Shown: piece after piece, positions 9,648 through 18,289 of the stretch
How positions within the stretch are numbered: position 1 is the first letter of the stretch
Layout: each line of letters begins with the position of its first letter
DNA from: Actinobacillus genomosp. 2
Lineage (GTDB): Bacteria > Pseudomonadota > Gammaproteobacteria > Enterobacterales > Pasteurellaceae
DNA length: 64,000 bases
Direction: 5' to 3'
Assembly (NCBI RefSeq): GCF_029773605.1
Contig: NZ_CP103807.1
Coordinates: 1,550,001 to 1,614,000 of the forward strand
The notes under the pieces: model-generated
What the model saw: only the letters and a program-made list of their open reading frames with translations
What the model was told of the DNA's origin: nothing
Databases searched by the model: none
Translations under genes and position numbers: made by a program

Positions 9648-12600
9648 ATGAACAATAAATTTAAAAGAAAGTTGAATAAACTGGTAAAGAATCCGGATCT
9701 ATTTTTGAAAGATATGTACTTTAAACATAGTACAAAATGGAAAAAAACACTAAATGTAAAACATGATGGTACTCATCATTTTACAATTGTTACTGCTGTC
9801 TATAACGTTGAAAAATATTTAGATGATTTTTTTGATAGCATTGTCAAACAGAGTTTAAACTTTAAAAAACATATTCAAATTATTTGTGTAGATGATGGTT
9901 CTACAGATAATTCTGCAGCAATTATTAAGAAATGGAAAAAAAATTATCCAGATAATATTCACTATTTCTATAAAGAGAATGGTGGACAGGCTTCTGCACG
10001 TAATTTAGGTTTAGAACATGTTCAAACTGAATGGGTTACATTTATTGACCCTGATGATTTTATCTCTGCAGATTATTTCCAAAAAATTGACAATTATCTT
10101 AATAAAGAAAAGGATATTGCGCTAATTGGTTGCCCGTTAGTATTTTATTTTGAAGATAAAAAGATTTTTAAAGATACTCATCCATTGAAATATAGATTTG
10201 CTAATGGAAATACCGCATTATTTATTGAAGATTTAAAGAATCACTTACAACTTTCGGCAAGTACAGCCATTTTCAAAATTAAAGAAATTAGAAAGTCTAA
10301 TTTATTCTTTGATGAAGAAATGAAACCAAGTTTTGAAGATGCAAAATTTGTTACAGATTATATTTTAAATGCAAATAGGAAGCATAAAGTTGGTTTTATT
10401 TCAGACATTAGCTATTTTTATCGTAAAAGAGATGATGGTTCATCAACATTAGATGGGGCGTGGAAAAATCCATTACTCTTTTCAAGAGTTTTAGAAAAAG
10501 GGTGTATCGGTATCTTAGAAGATGCCAAATCTAAATTTGGCACTATACCTGAGCATATTCAACGTATTGCACTTTATCATATTATTTGGTACTTCGGACG
10601 TATTGTTAATAACCCTAATGCTGTTTCCCATTTGACAGATGAACAGAAGGAAAACTTTGTAGAGTTATTATTTAAAATTTTCTCTTATATTGATGAAAAG
10701 ACAATATTACGTTTTAATTTGGCAGGTACTTGGTGGTTTCAAAAGGTAGCATTATTAGGTTTGTTTAAAGAAAAATCGCCAAATTCTCAAATTGCCTATA
10801 TTGAAGATTTTGATTTAAAGAAAGATCAAGTTTTAATTAAGTATTATTCAAATTTTAATGAATTAACTAAATATGTTTTGGATGATAAGAATGTTCTTCC
10901 TACATATCAAAAAGAAGTTACCTATGATTTTTTAGGTCATCTATATACCAAAGAATACCGTAGTTGGATTTCTGTAGCAGATGCAAATGAACTATCTTTT
11001 TATCTTAATAATAAGATTGTTAAATTGACCTTTGCAGGAAAACAATATGATAAATTAGGGCTTAAAGCTGTTAGAGATGCTTTTGCTAAAAAATCTACAA
11101 TAAAGAATGATGCATGGATTTTTATTGATAGAGATAATCAGGCTGATGATAATGCAGAACATTTATATCGTTATGTTAATAGAGAATTTCCTAGTCAAAA
11201 AATTTATTTTGCATTAAATGAAAGTTCATCAGATTGGGATAGATTAAAATCCGAAGGATTTAATTTATTGGCTTTCGGTTCATCACAATTTGAAAAAGAG
11301 TTAAGAGATTGTTCAAAAATAATTAGTAGTCATATTGATGGATATATAACACATTATTTTAAAGATAATTCGTTAGAGGATAAAGATTATATTTTTTTAC
11401 AACATGGAATAACAAAAGATGATTTATCTTCTTGGTTAAACACTAAGAAAATAAATATCTTAGTTACTGCTACTGAGCCTGAATATAATTCTATTCAGGC
11501 AAATGGTACAGCGTATAAGTTTGGTAAAAAGGAAGTACAGCTTACAGGCTTCCCACGTTATGATAATTTACTAAAAGGGAATGTAAATGATACTAAGCAA
11601 ATACTTATTATGCCAACTTGGAGAAGTACTATTGTTGGGGAATATATTTCAGGAACAAAACGCAAAAGAAATCCAGATTTTATGAAAACAAATTATGCTA
11701 TTCATTGGCATAACTTTGTAAATAGTAAACTGCTAGAGCAAGTATATAATCAAGGATATAAAATTGTTTTTGCACCACATCCAAGTGTGCAGGAATATAT
11801 GGATGAGTTTACTGTTCCTGACTATATTAGTATTTACAAATATTCAGAAGGAAATATTCAAGCATTATTCCAGCAAAGTAGTATTTTAATTACTGATTAT
11901 TCGTCAGTAGCATTTGATGTGGCCTATTTAAATAAAGCAATTTTATACTATCAATTTGATTATGATGATGTTTTTGGTGGAGCAAGCCATACTTATAAAA
12001 AAGGTTATTTCAGTTATGACAAAGATGCTTTTGGTTCAATTGCTCGTACGGAAGAACAATTATTATTAGAATTGGAGAAACTTGTAGATAATCAAGGAAA
12101 ATCCGATCCAATGTATGTTACTCGTATTAATAAAACGTTTGCATTTCGAGATGAAAATAACTGCGAACGTGTTTATCGAGCAATCAAAGCACTTGATGAG
12201 CCTGATTCTCAGGAGTTAGATACAGAAATTGTAGCGAATGCTTTACAATCTGCTTATGAGCATAAGGCTTGGGATCTAGTTGAATCTCGTAGTGCAATAT
12301 TATTGGAGATTGGCACACCAGAACAACAAAAAGTAGCTAAAGTAATGCATTTCGAAGCATTAATGATAGGTAAGAAAAATAAAGAGCAGGCTGAACAATT
12401 TTTATCTGAAAATCCGATTGATGAAGCAATGTTTAAGAAGGCAAGTCTAGACGTTGCTCTTTCTCAAAATAATTGGGTGGATATTAATAGATGGCTATCT
12501 GCAGAAAAAGAGTTATCTGTTGAACAGCAAATGCGTCTGCTTCAAAGTAATATTATGCTCGAGCAGTTTGAACAAGCAAAAGGCTTGCAAAAAGTGGTAG

Positions 12601-13382
12601 AAAATTTACCGCTTAGTGATGAGCAAGCACTTATGTTGAAACTGTGGGAAGCGGTTAGCAATGAAGATTGGCAAGCTGTTATTGAATATCAAGAACAAGT
12701 TGATGAATTATCACTGCCGACTTTAAGAGTATATTTACCACAATTATTGTTAGCAAGAGCATATCGTAAATTAGAGTTGTTTGAAAAAGCCCATTCACAA
12801 TTAGTTGCTTTTGAAAAACATTCAGCAGGTTTATTTGATCTTCGTATTGAAATTGCTAAATTAGCTTTAGCTCAACAAAATTATGGTAAAGCTATCGGTC
12901 AGTTAGAGAAAGCCTTTAATAATGACATTGAAGCAATGAATGAGAATATGTCGGAAAAATATTTTTCGGCATTGTGGCTTGATAATAAAGTATCGGATTT
13001 AACTGAGAAATTGCCATCTGCATTAGTACGTTATCCATCTAATGAGGCATTGAGATTATTGGCGTTTAATGTTGCGATTAAAAATAGTGAATGGCAGGAA
13101 GCTCTAGATATTGCACAAACCTTGGCAACCGAACAAAAAGAACAATTGTTGTATCCTATTTGTTTAAGCTATTATCGCTTAGGCCAGTTTGAGGAACTAG
13201 ATACATACTATGTGAAACCAACTATGGAGCATAGCTATGAATATTGGGAGTTAATTGCTGAGTTTGCTTTATTAATGGGTAATACGAAATTAAGTAAAGA
13301 TTGTTATAGAACAATGATTGCAAGATTCCCTAATAACCATAAGCAACAAAACCTTGCTATTTTTTCCACATTGTCAAAATAA
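9648..13382 (+). CDS. cpsB: Composite capsule polymerase: GT2 glycosyltransferase, TagF-like phosphotransferase and helical repeat tail
   Basis: A 1244-residue multidomain protein. Residues about 44-250 are a GT-A/GT2 domain (FTIVTAVYNVEKYLDDFF, VDDGSTDNS, NGGQASARNLGLEH and the metal-binding FIDPDDF). Residues about 480-860 resemble CDP-glycerol/TagF polymerases: FLQHGITKDDLSSWL, LTGFPRYDNLL, MPTWRSTIVGEY, FAPHPSVQEYMDEF and LITDYSSVAFDVAYLNKAIL carry the His and Asp/Ser motifs of that fold. Residues about 880-1244 are Leu/Ala/Glu-rich paired helices like TPR repeats. Inference: one polypeptide alternately adds a sugar and a polyol- or sugar-phosphate, giving a teichoic-acid-like capsule. 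The gene is visibly AT-rich compared with housekeeping neighbours. The exact donor cannot be told from sequence. Confidence 0.85.
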   Translation: MNNKFKRKLNKLVKNPDLFLKDMYFKHSTKWKKTLNVKHDGTHHFTIVTAVYNVEKYLDDFFDSIVKQSLNFKKHIQIICVDDGSTDNSAAIIKKWKKNYPDNIHYFYKENGGQASARNLGLEHVQTEWVTFIDPDDFISADYFQKIDNYLNKEKDIALIGCPLVFYFEDKKIFKDTHPLKYRFANGNTALFIEDLKNHLQLSASTAIFKIKEIRKSNLFFDEEMKPSFEDAKFVTDYILNANRKHKVGFISDISYFYRKRDDGSSTLDGAWKNPLLFSRVLEKGCIGILEDAKSKFGTIPEHIQRIALYHIIWYFGRIVNNPNAVSHLTDEQKENFVELLFKIFSYIDEKTILRFNLAGTWWFQKVALLGLFKEKSPNSQIAYIEDFDLKKDQVLIKYYSNFNELTKYVLDDKNVLPTYQKEVTYDFLGHLYTKEYRSWISVADANELSFYLNNKIVKLTFAGKQYDKLGLKAVRDAFAKKSTIKNDAWIFIDRDNQADDNAEHLYRYVNREFPSQKIYFALNESSSDWDRLKSEGFNLLAFGSSQFEKELRDCSKIISSHIDGYITHYFKDNSLEDKDYIFLQHGITKDDLSSWLNTKKINILVTATEPEYNSIQANGTAYKFGKKEVQLTGFPRYDNLLKGNVNDTKQILIMPTWRSTIVGEYISGTKRKRNPDFMKTNYAIHWHNFVNSKLLEQVYNQGYKIVFAPHPSVQEYMDEFTVPDYISIYKYSEGNIQALFQQSSILITDYSSVAFDVAYLNKAILYYQFDYDDVFGGASHTYKKGYFSYDKDAFGSIARTEEQLLLELEKLVDNQGKSDPMYVTRINKTFAFRDENNCERVYRAIKALDEPDSQELDTEIVANALQSAYEHKAWDLVESRSAILLEIGTPEQQKVAKVMHFEALMIGKKNKEQAEQFLSENPIDEAMFKKASLDVALSQNNWVDINRWLSAEKELSVEQQMRLLQSNIMLEQFEQAKGLQKVVENLPLSDEQALMLKLWEAVSNEDWQAVIEYQEQVDELSLPTLRVYLPQLLLARAYRKLELFEKAHSQLVAFEKHSAGLFDLRIEIAKLALAQQNYGKAIGQLEKAFNNDIEAMNENMSEKYFSALWLDNKVSDLTEKLPSALVRYPSNEALRLLAFNVAIKNSEWQEALDIAQTLATEQKEQLLYPICLSYYRLGQFEELDTYYVKPTMEHSYEYWELIAEFALLMGNTKLSKDCYRTMIARFPNNHKQQNLAIFSTLSK

Positions 13383-13394
13383 ACCATAATTAAT

Positions 13395-13413
13395 AAGCCC
13401 CGAGAGGGGCTTT
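13395..13413 (+). terminator. Hairpin between cpsB and cpsC
   Basis: AAGCCCC (13395-13401) pairs with GGGGCTT (13406-13412) around a GAGA tetraloop and is followed by only a short T stretch that runs straight into the cpsC ribosome site. This looks like a weak or partial terminator inside the operon. Confidence 0.65.
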
Positions 13414-13423
13414 GAGGAAATGT

Positions 13424-14644
13424 ATGCTACAAGAGCAAACCTATAAAGCAAGTAATGGAATTTCCGTTATTTATAAACAAAAGCAAAATAAATTTGATTT
13501 TAAGCATCTCATTTTTGTTTTCTCCGGTTTTTTAAACAGAACACCGGGTAATTATGACTTTGGAAATGCTTTAAATGATTGCCCTGCTAATGTTATTTGG
13601 ATTAATGATAGCTTTGCAGGGATGTATACTTACTATCTATGTATGAATATGGACTTTTCCGTTGAAGAGGCTGTAACTGAGTTTATTCATCATAAAGTGA
13701 GTGAGTTAAATTTAACTTTTGATAACGTAACCGTAACAGGGTTTTCAAAAGGTGGAGCAGCAGCACTTTATTATGGGTTAAAATTGCCTGTAGCAAATAT
13801 TGTTACAACGGTGCCACAAACTAAAATCGGTAGTTATGTAGCCAAAAACTGGGTACACGTTGCAGAGCATATGTTAGGCAAAATTACGCCAACAAGAATT
13901 GCACATTTAGATAAATTAATTGTTCAAAAGTTAAAACAAGATACGAAATTTGATCGTAATATTTACTTATTAACATCAGAAGCGGATATTCAATATCCTA
14001 ACGAGATTCAGCCTATCCTAGAGGATTTAAGAAAATATAAGAACTTTAATTTATTAAAGACATATTCCTGTTTTGCAAGAGAGCATAATCAAATCACTTC
14101 TCATCATACGGCATTGTTATTAGGTATTTATTATTCTTTGGCTTCAGAGGCAACACCTCGATTTAATAATGGAGAAGTAAATTTCTTTGGAACCCAACCA
14201 TTACCGCCTAAAGAAGCAACAGGAGAACCCTTTGTTGATTTACGTAAGGCAGAAATTAAGGGTAATGTATTATTTGTTGATGGCGTCGCTATCCTGAGAG
14301 GTTATGATTTGGTTGAATATGCTGATGTAGAGTATCAGTTAGTATTTAAATCAGAAGGCAAAGAGATTGTTAAGAATTTAGCCAAAACACATAGACCACA
14401 ATTAACTAGAGAATTATTTGATGGTAAAAACTTAGTTGTTTATGACAAAGGTTGGTTTACGACTTATCAATATAAAGGTGTGGATATTTCGGATATTCCA
14501 TCTGGCAAATATAGCGTATATATCAATATCAATTTAGTAGATAAATCTGCTTGTGTGCCACTTAAGACAAGGTTAAATACAATTGCTTCGAATAGTCAAT
14601 CTATGTTGAAAGTTATCAGCAATAGTGTTTATTTGGAAAAATAA
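13424..14644 (+). CDS. cpsC: Capsule locus protein with alpha/beta-hydrolase-like nucleophile elbow
   Basis: 406 residues. LIFVFSGFLNR near the N-terminus and VTVTGFSKGGAAALYYGLKL look like the oxyanion region and the nucleophile elbow (G-F-S-K-G-G) of an alpha/beta hydrolase fold. The rest has no motif I recognise beyond a C-terminal beta-rich part. Capsule loci of Neisseria and Actinobacillus carry similar proteins annotated only as capsular biosynthesis proteins (XcbB/CpsF type, from memory); the reaction is not known to me. The ATG at 13424 was chosen because GAGG lies six bases upstream; an in-frame TTG at 13412 would put that ribosome site inside the gene. Hairpins on both sides suggest separately tuned expression. 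Confidence 0.7.
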   Translation: MLQEQTYKASNGISVIYKQKQNKFDFKHLIFVFSGFLNRTPGNYDFGNALNDCPANVIWINDSFAGMYTYYLCMNMDFSVEEAVTEFIHHKVSELNLTFDNVTVTGFSKGGAAALYYGLKLPVANIVTTVPQTKIGSYVAKNWVHVAEHMLGKITPTRIAHLDKLIVQKLKQDTKFDRNIYLLTSEADIQYPNEIQPILEDLRKYKNFNLLKTYSCFAREHNQITSHHTALLLGIYYSLASEATPRFNNGEVNFFGTQPLPPKEATGEPFVDLRKAEIKGNVLFVDGVAILRGYDLVEYADVEYQLVFKSEGKEIVKNLAKTHRPQLTRELFDGKNLVVYDKGWFTTYQYKGVDISDIPSGKYSVYININLVDKSACVPLKTRLNTIASNSQSMLKVISNSVYLEK

Positions 14645-14654
14645 ATAAAAAGAG

Positions 14655-14683
14655 AAAGCTAGATTTAGTCAATCTAGCTTTTC
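14655..14683 (+). terminator. Strong hairpin between cpsC and cpsD
   Basis: AAAGCTAGATT (14655-14665) pairs exactly with AATCTAGCTTT (14671-14681) around TAGTC, followed by TTCTATTCTT. It is an 11-bp perfect stem, placed just before the AAGGAG ribosome site of cpsD. It should reduce read-through into the acetyltransferase gene. Confidence 0.8.
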
Positions 14684-14702
14684 TATTCTTAAGGAGAAAA
14701 AA

Positions 14703-15746
14703 ATGGATATTAAAGCATTGTACCAAAACATAAATCAGGAATTATCCTCTCCCGAATACAGTATAAAAATGTATCAAGAACAATCTATTTATTGGGAGAA
14801 AGAAATCGTTGTATCGTCATCATCACCAGTCAAATTAGCAATAAGTTTAAATGTTAAAGATGAGGCCATTTATTTATATAGACGTGATAGAAATAAATTA
14901 GAGAATATCAATGAAATTATCCCTAACTTCAAATTATCCGAAAGAAACAACGTGTTCTTCTATCATATTAAATCGCTTTCTTCGGAAAAAATCTGTGAAA
15001 TTTTTTCTACCCTAGTTAAGGATGCGGAGAATTATATAAAGAGAGTTCCTGTTCAGAATAGCAAGCAAAAAACGGCTATCTTAGGTAATTATTATGATGA
15101 TATGAATAATAAAATTATTGCTCCGTCAAACTTGGTTAATGTTCATTTTCAGTTTTTTGGTGCGAATAATCAAATTTCTATTTCTCCTAATGCGAATTTG
15201 AAAAATGTATTTATTGAATGTCTAGGGGATAATAATGTTATCATCATTGATGACAATGTGAGAGTAATGGGGAACTGGCGGCTAGGTTTCGGTTGCACAC
15301 TAAAAATAGGCAAAAACTCAACTTGTACAAACCCAGTCTATATGACTATTGCAGAATCGACCAAATTAACGATTGGTGAAGATTGTATGTTTGCAACCAA
15401 TAATCAGATTCGTACGGATGATGCACATCCGATTTATGATGTGAATACGGGTAAGCGAATTAATATGTCAAAAGATATTCATATCGGTAATCATGTTTGG
15501 ATTGGATATAATGCAATGATTCTAGCCGGCTCAGTTATTGGAGATGGTTCTGTGATTGGGGCTGGTTCAATCGTACGAAATAAGTTTCCTAATAACTGCG
15601 TTATTGCAGGTATACCTGCAAAAGTTGTGAAAAAAGATGTTTTTTGGGAAAGACCTTTACTGTTAAGAGAGAGTAAGGAAATCATTTTTTCTGAAGAAGA
15701 AAGAAATAAGAAAAGTTATTGTAAAAATACAATAGAAATAATATAG
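14703..15746 (+). CDS. cpsD: Left-handed beta-helix acyltransferase, probable capsule O-acetyltransferase
   Basis: The C-terminal half (about residues 155-310) is a hexapeptide-repeat acyltransferase domain: repeated [IV]-G-x-x-x-x rungs, the catalytic-type DDAHPIYDVNTGKRIN stretch with its His, then IHIGNHVWIGYNAMILAGSV and AGIPAKVVKK, all typical of CysE/WbbJ/NeuO-like O-acetyltransferases. The N-terminal 140 residues match nothing I know. Inference: it O-acetylates capsule sugars. AAGGAG lies just before the ATG. It is the last cps gene, after a strong hairpin and before a paired-uptake-signal terminator. Confidence 0.82.
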   Translation: MDIKALYQNINQELSSPEYSIKMYQEQSIYWEKEIVVSSSSPVKLAISLNVKDEAIYLYRRDRNKLENINEIIPNFKLSERNNVFFYHIKSLSSEKICEIFSTLVKDAENYIKRVPVQNSKQKTAILGNYYDDMNNKIIAPSNLVNVHFQFFGANNQISISPNANLKNVFIECLGDNNVIIIDDNVRVMGNWRLGFGCTLKIGKNSTCTNPVYMTIAESTKLTIGEDCMFATNNQIRTDDAHPIYDVNTGKRINMSKDIHIGNHVWIGYNAMILAGSVIGDGSVIGAGSIVRNKFPNNCVIAGIPAKVVKKDVFWERPLLLRESKEIIFSEEERNKKSYCKNTIEII

Positions 15747-15763
15747 GATATATTTCAGTTAAT

Positions 15764-15804
15764 AAGCGGTTAAGTTGCAAGATGTTAGGTAAATTTGACC
15801 GCTT
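15764..15804 (+). terminator. Inverted uptake-signal pair after the cps genes
   Basis: AAGCGGT (15764-15770) and ACCGCTT (15798-15804) are uptake-signal cores in opposite orientation, forming a stem followed by TATTTAT. It marks the end of the cps transcript. The remaining bases up to yagU are AT-rich, with no other feature seen. Confidence 0.6.
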
Positions 15805-15973
15805 TATTTATCTATAACTTAACAATTTGATTTAGAACAAAACTGATAACGTTATCATTACAAATAGATTGAAATCTATATCAATTAGAGAGAAAATATT
15901 GTTCATATTTTTGGATTTAATTGCCAAAAATAACCACAAATTTTTTCTTTTTATTTTTTCCTAGGAACTTATT

Positions 15974-16612
15974 ATGGGTCTTTTCGAACAAACAAACCCT
16001 AGCCGTCGTCGTTACGGTTTAGCGGTATTCGTAGGTATTATTGCCGGTATTATTTCAGCATTCGTTAAATGGGGTGCAGAGCATCCGTTCCCACCACGTA
16101 GCCCGATTGATTTATTCCAATCAGCTTGTCCACAACCTGTTTTAGATGCGTTAAATTCAGGTTCTTTAGCGATGAATAGTGCATTAGAACAATGTTCACG
16201 TGCGGTATTAAATCCTCCGGCGGTGTTCTTACGTGATTATATCGGTATCGACCCTTATAATACAGTTGCATTTACTTTTGCAGATCATCCGTTTAACTCA
16301 ATCGGTGTAACCCATATGATTTTCTCATTAGTGTTTGCGATCGGTTATTGCTTAGTTGCGGAAGTATTCCCGAAAATTAAATTCTGGCAAGGTATCGGTG
16401 CAGGTATCATCGCAAATATCTGTGTACACTACATTACATTCCCAGCATTAGGTTTAACACCACCGGTAGCGGAATGGCCTTTATATGAACACATTTCTGA
16501 ATTAGTGGGTCATATTTTCTGGTTCTGGACGATTGAGGTAATTCGCCGTGATTTACGTAATCGTATTTCAAACGAACCGGATGCGGAAATTCCGTTAAAT
16601 CAAGCTCGTTAA
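15974..16612 (+). CDS. yagU: YagU family inner-membrane protein
   Basis: 212-residue membrane protein of the YagU (DUF1440) family. About four hydrophobic helices are visible, e.g. [20 protein letters not shown] near the N-terminus, [18 protein letters not shown] in the middle, and [20 protein letters not shown] near the end. The PFPPRSP segment after helix 1 is a family feature. The E. coli protein has been linked to acid resistance; the mechanism is unknown. It is a single-gene unit closed by a strong terminator, and forms the conserved flank on the far side of the capsule locus. Confidence 0.85.
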   Translation: MGLFEQTNPSRRRYGLAVFVGIIAGIISAFVKWGAEHPFPPRSPIDLFQSACPQPVLDALNSGSLAMNSALEQCSRAVLNPPAVFLRDYIGIDPYNTVAFTFADHPFNSIGVTHMIFSLVFAIGYCLVAEVFPKIKFWQGIGAGIIANICVHYITFPALGLTPPVAEWPLYEHISELVGHIFWFWTIEVIRRDLRNRISNEPDAEIPLNQAR

Positions 16613-16637
16613 TTTCAATCTAAGTGATTAGTACGAT

Positions 16638-16660
16638 AAAGCCACCCTTTGGGTGGCTTT
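16638..16660 (+). terminator. Rho-independent terminator, yagU/ulaR convergent
   Basis: AAAGCCACCC (16638-16647) pairs exactly with GGGTGGCTTT (16651-16660) around TTT. It lies between the convergent ends of yagU and ulaR and has A and T tails on both sides, so it can work in both directions. Confidence 0.85.
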
Positions 16661-16665
16661 GTTAT

Positions 16666-17412
16666 TTAAGCAAGAATGATTTCCACTCCTTTATCCCGAA
16701 TAAGTTTAAGCATTTTAGGGTCAGCTTCTTTGCCGGTAATAAGTATATCCACATCATCAATCTCTCTAAATAACATACCGATTTCTTTACCCAGTTTAGT
16801 GCTGTCCAATAACACGACATATTTACTGGCTTTTGATGACATTTGTGCTTCTGAATTGGCAATAATCATATCGGTCTTAAACAGCCCTTCTTGGGTAAAA
16901 CCTTTACCGCTGGTAAACATAATATTTGCCGCATACATAAATTCGTTCTGTTGATTAAGTGAAAGCGTGACTTGCTTATTTTTATTATATTGTCCGCCCA
17001 TAATCACTACATCATCGTGTTGTTGCTCAATTAACTCATTGGCAAGCGGTAGAAAATTAGTAATAATTTGCAATTTTTGACCGCATAGTACCTGCCCTAA
17101 TAATTGCATCGTGGAGCCACAGGTTAAAATCACGCTGTCTCCCTCTTTGCATAATTTACTTGCTGCTTCGGCGATACGGCGTTTTTCTTCCAAATTATTA
17201 ATGGTTTTTTCTTGTGTTAATGACGTATGTTTGTTAATTGCTTCTGCACCGTTACGCACTTTACGTAATTTTTTCTGTTCGCTCAGTTTATTAATATCTC
17301 GTCTGGCGGTTGCCGGTGAGATATTTAAAAGATTCATAATTTCCAATGTAGAAAGCATTTGCTTTGCTTCCAGTAAGGACAATAATTTTTTATGTCTAAA
17401 ATTTTCGTTCAT
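16666..17412 (-). CDS. ulaR: DeoR-family regulator, UlaR-like
   Basis: 248-residue DeoR-family repressor. The N-terminal winged helix-turn-helix (about 20-55) reads LEIMNLLNISPATARRDINK, and the sugar-phosphate-sensing domain has ILTCGSTMQLLGQVLCG, QIITNFLPLANELIEQ, MGGQYNKNKQVTLS, FTSGKGFTQEGLFKTDM and VVLLDSTKLGKEIGMLF. Several of these match E. coli UlaR, the repressor of the ascorbate (ula) regulon that senses ascorbate-6-phosphate. It is divergent from a UlaC-like gene, which supports the call. Other ula genes are not in the window. Confidence 0.85.
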   Translation of the reverse strand: MNENFRHKKLLSLLEAKQMLSTLEIMNLLNISPATARRDINKLSEQKKLRKVRNGAEAINKHTSLTQEKTINNLEEKRRIAEAASKLCKEGDSVILTCGSTMQLLGQVLCGQKLQIITNFLPLANELIEQQHDDVVIMGGQYNKNKQVTLSLNQQNEFMYAANIMFTSGKGFTQEGLFKTDMIIANSEAQMSSKASKYVVLLDSTKLGKEIGMLFREIDDVDILITGKEADPKMLKLIRDKGVEIILA

Positions 17413-17716
17413 TATTATGTTCCTATTTTTACTCTCTCATTTGCTGTCTTGGAAAGTGATATAAGATAATCTAATCAAGAGTAATCATAACCTTTTTTGA
17501 TGTGGTGTGTTGATGAGAAATGTGATCTATCTCTAATTTCTTAAAAAAGTTTATTTATCTCATTTATCCTAAAGAGTATTATGTAAGTGATAATGATATT
17601 ATTCCTATATAATTCAATGGGATATGTATTATTTGTAAGAGAAAATAACATTGTGTGAGTAGCAATGACGTGAATATTATGAGTAAAATCTTACTTAATT
17701 TAGAGGAAGCAAAGTT
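17413..17716. promoter_or_regulatory. Divergent ulaR/ulaC control region
   Basis: This 304-base AT-rich gap lies between divergent ulaR and ulaC and is the expected place for UlaR operators. TGTGATCTATCTCTAA near 17520-17535 matches only the left half of a CRP site. I could not point to a convincing long palindrome. The ulaC ribosome site AGAGGAAG is at 17701-17708. Confidence 0.4.
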
Positions 17717-18175
17717 ATGTTAAAAGAGTCTCTTATTGAGAATGATTCTATCCTACTCAATCAAAGTGCGTCAGATTGGAGAGCGGCGATTAAGTTAGGC
17801 ACAGATTTATTGGAAAAATCGGGAGCAATCGAGCCTCGTTATTATACGAGTATTATTGAAAATATTGAGAAAATGGGTCCTTATATCTTGCTTGCTCCGG
17901 GATTGGCAATGCCTCATGCTCGTCCGGAGGAAGGTGTGATTAAAACGTCATTTGCCTTGGTGACGTTGAAAGAACCGGTCACTTTTGATGGGGAAGATGA
18001 GCCTGTATCTGTTTTTATTACTTTGGCTGGCAGCGATTCGGATAAACATATGGAAGGGCTAATGGAAATTACGCAAGTATTGGACGATCCTGACAGTGAT
18101 ACAGGCGTGAATCTTGAGAAAATTTTGCGTTGCCGCACCAAAGAAGATGTTTATGCTGTAATTGATCTTGTGTAA
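17717..18175 (+). CDS. ulaC: PTS system ascorbate-type EIIA component
   Basis: 152-residue PTS EIIA of the mannitol/fructose/ascorbate fold. GPYILLAPGLAMPHARPEEG (about 54-73) contains the phospho-accepting His67. The same block and VEPRYY-like IEPRYYTSIIENIE match E. coli UlaC closely. It takes phosphate from HPr and would pass it to an EIIB (UlaB) for uptake of L-ascorbate through UlaA. Neither UlaA nor UlaB is nearby: the gene is followed by a terminator and a convergent gene. It may serve components encoded elsewhere or act as a leftover or regulatory EIIA. Confidence 0.85.
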   Translation: MLKESLIENDSILLNQSASDWRAAIKLGTDLLEKSGAIEPRYYTSIIENIEKMGPYILLAPGLAMPHARPEEGVIKTSFALVTLKEPVTFDGEDEPVSVFITLAGSDSDKHMEGLMEITQVLDDPDSDTGVNLEKILRCRTKEDVYAVIDLV

Positions 18176-18243
18176 GCTGATAAATCAAACAAGCGGTTGA
18201 TTTTTAAGTGTTTTTTGTTATAAGTAACGTGTGTTCAAAGATT

Positions 18244-18280
18244 AAAATCCTCGTGAATATATTCAAGCACGAGGATTTTT
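18244..18280. terminator. Bidirectional terminator, ulaC/mesD convergent
   Basis: AAAATCCTCGTG (18244-18255) pairs with CACGAGGATTTT (18268-18279) around a 12-base loop. T runs on both strands let it end both convergent transcripts. Confidence 0.85.
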
Positions 18281-18289
18281 ATTTATGCT

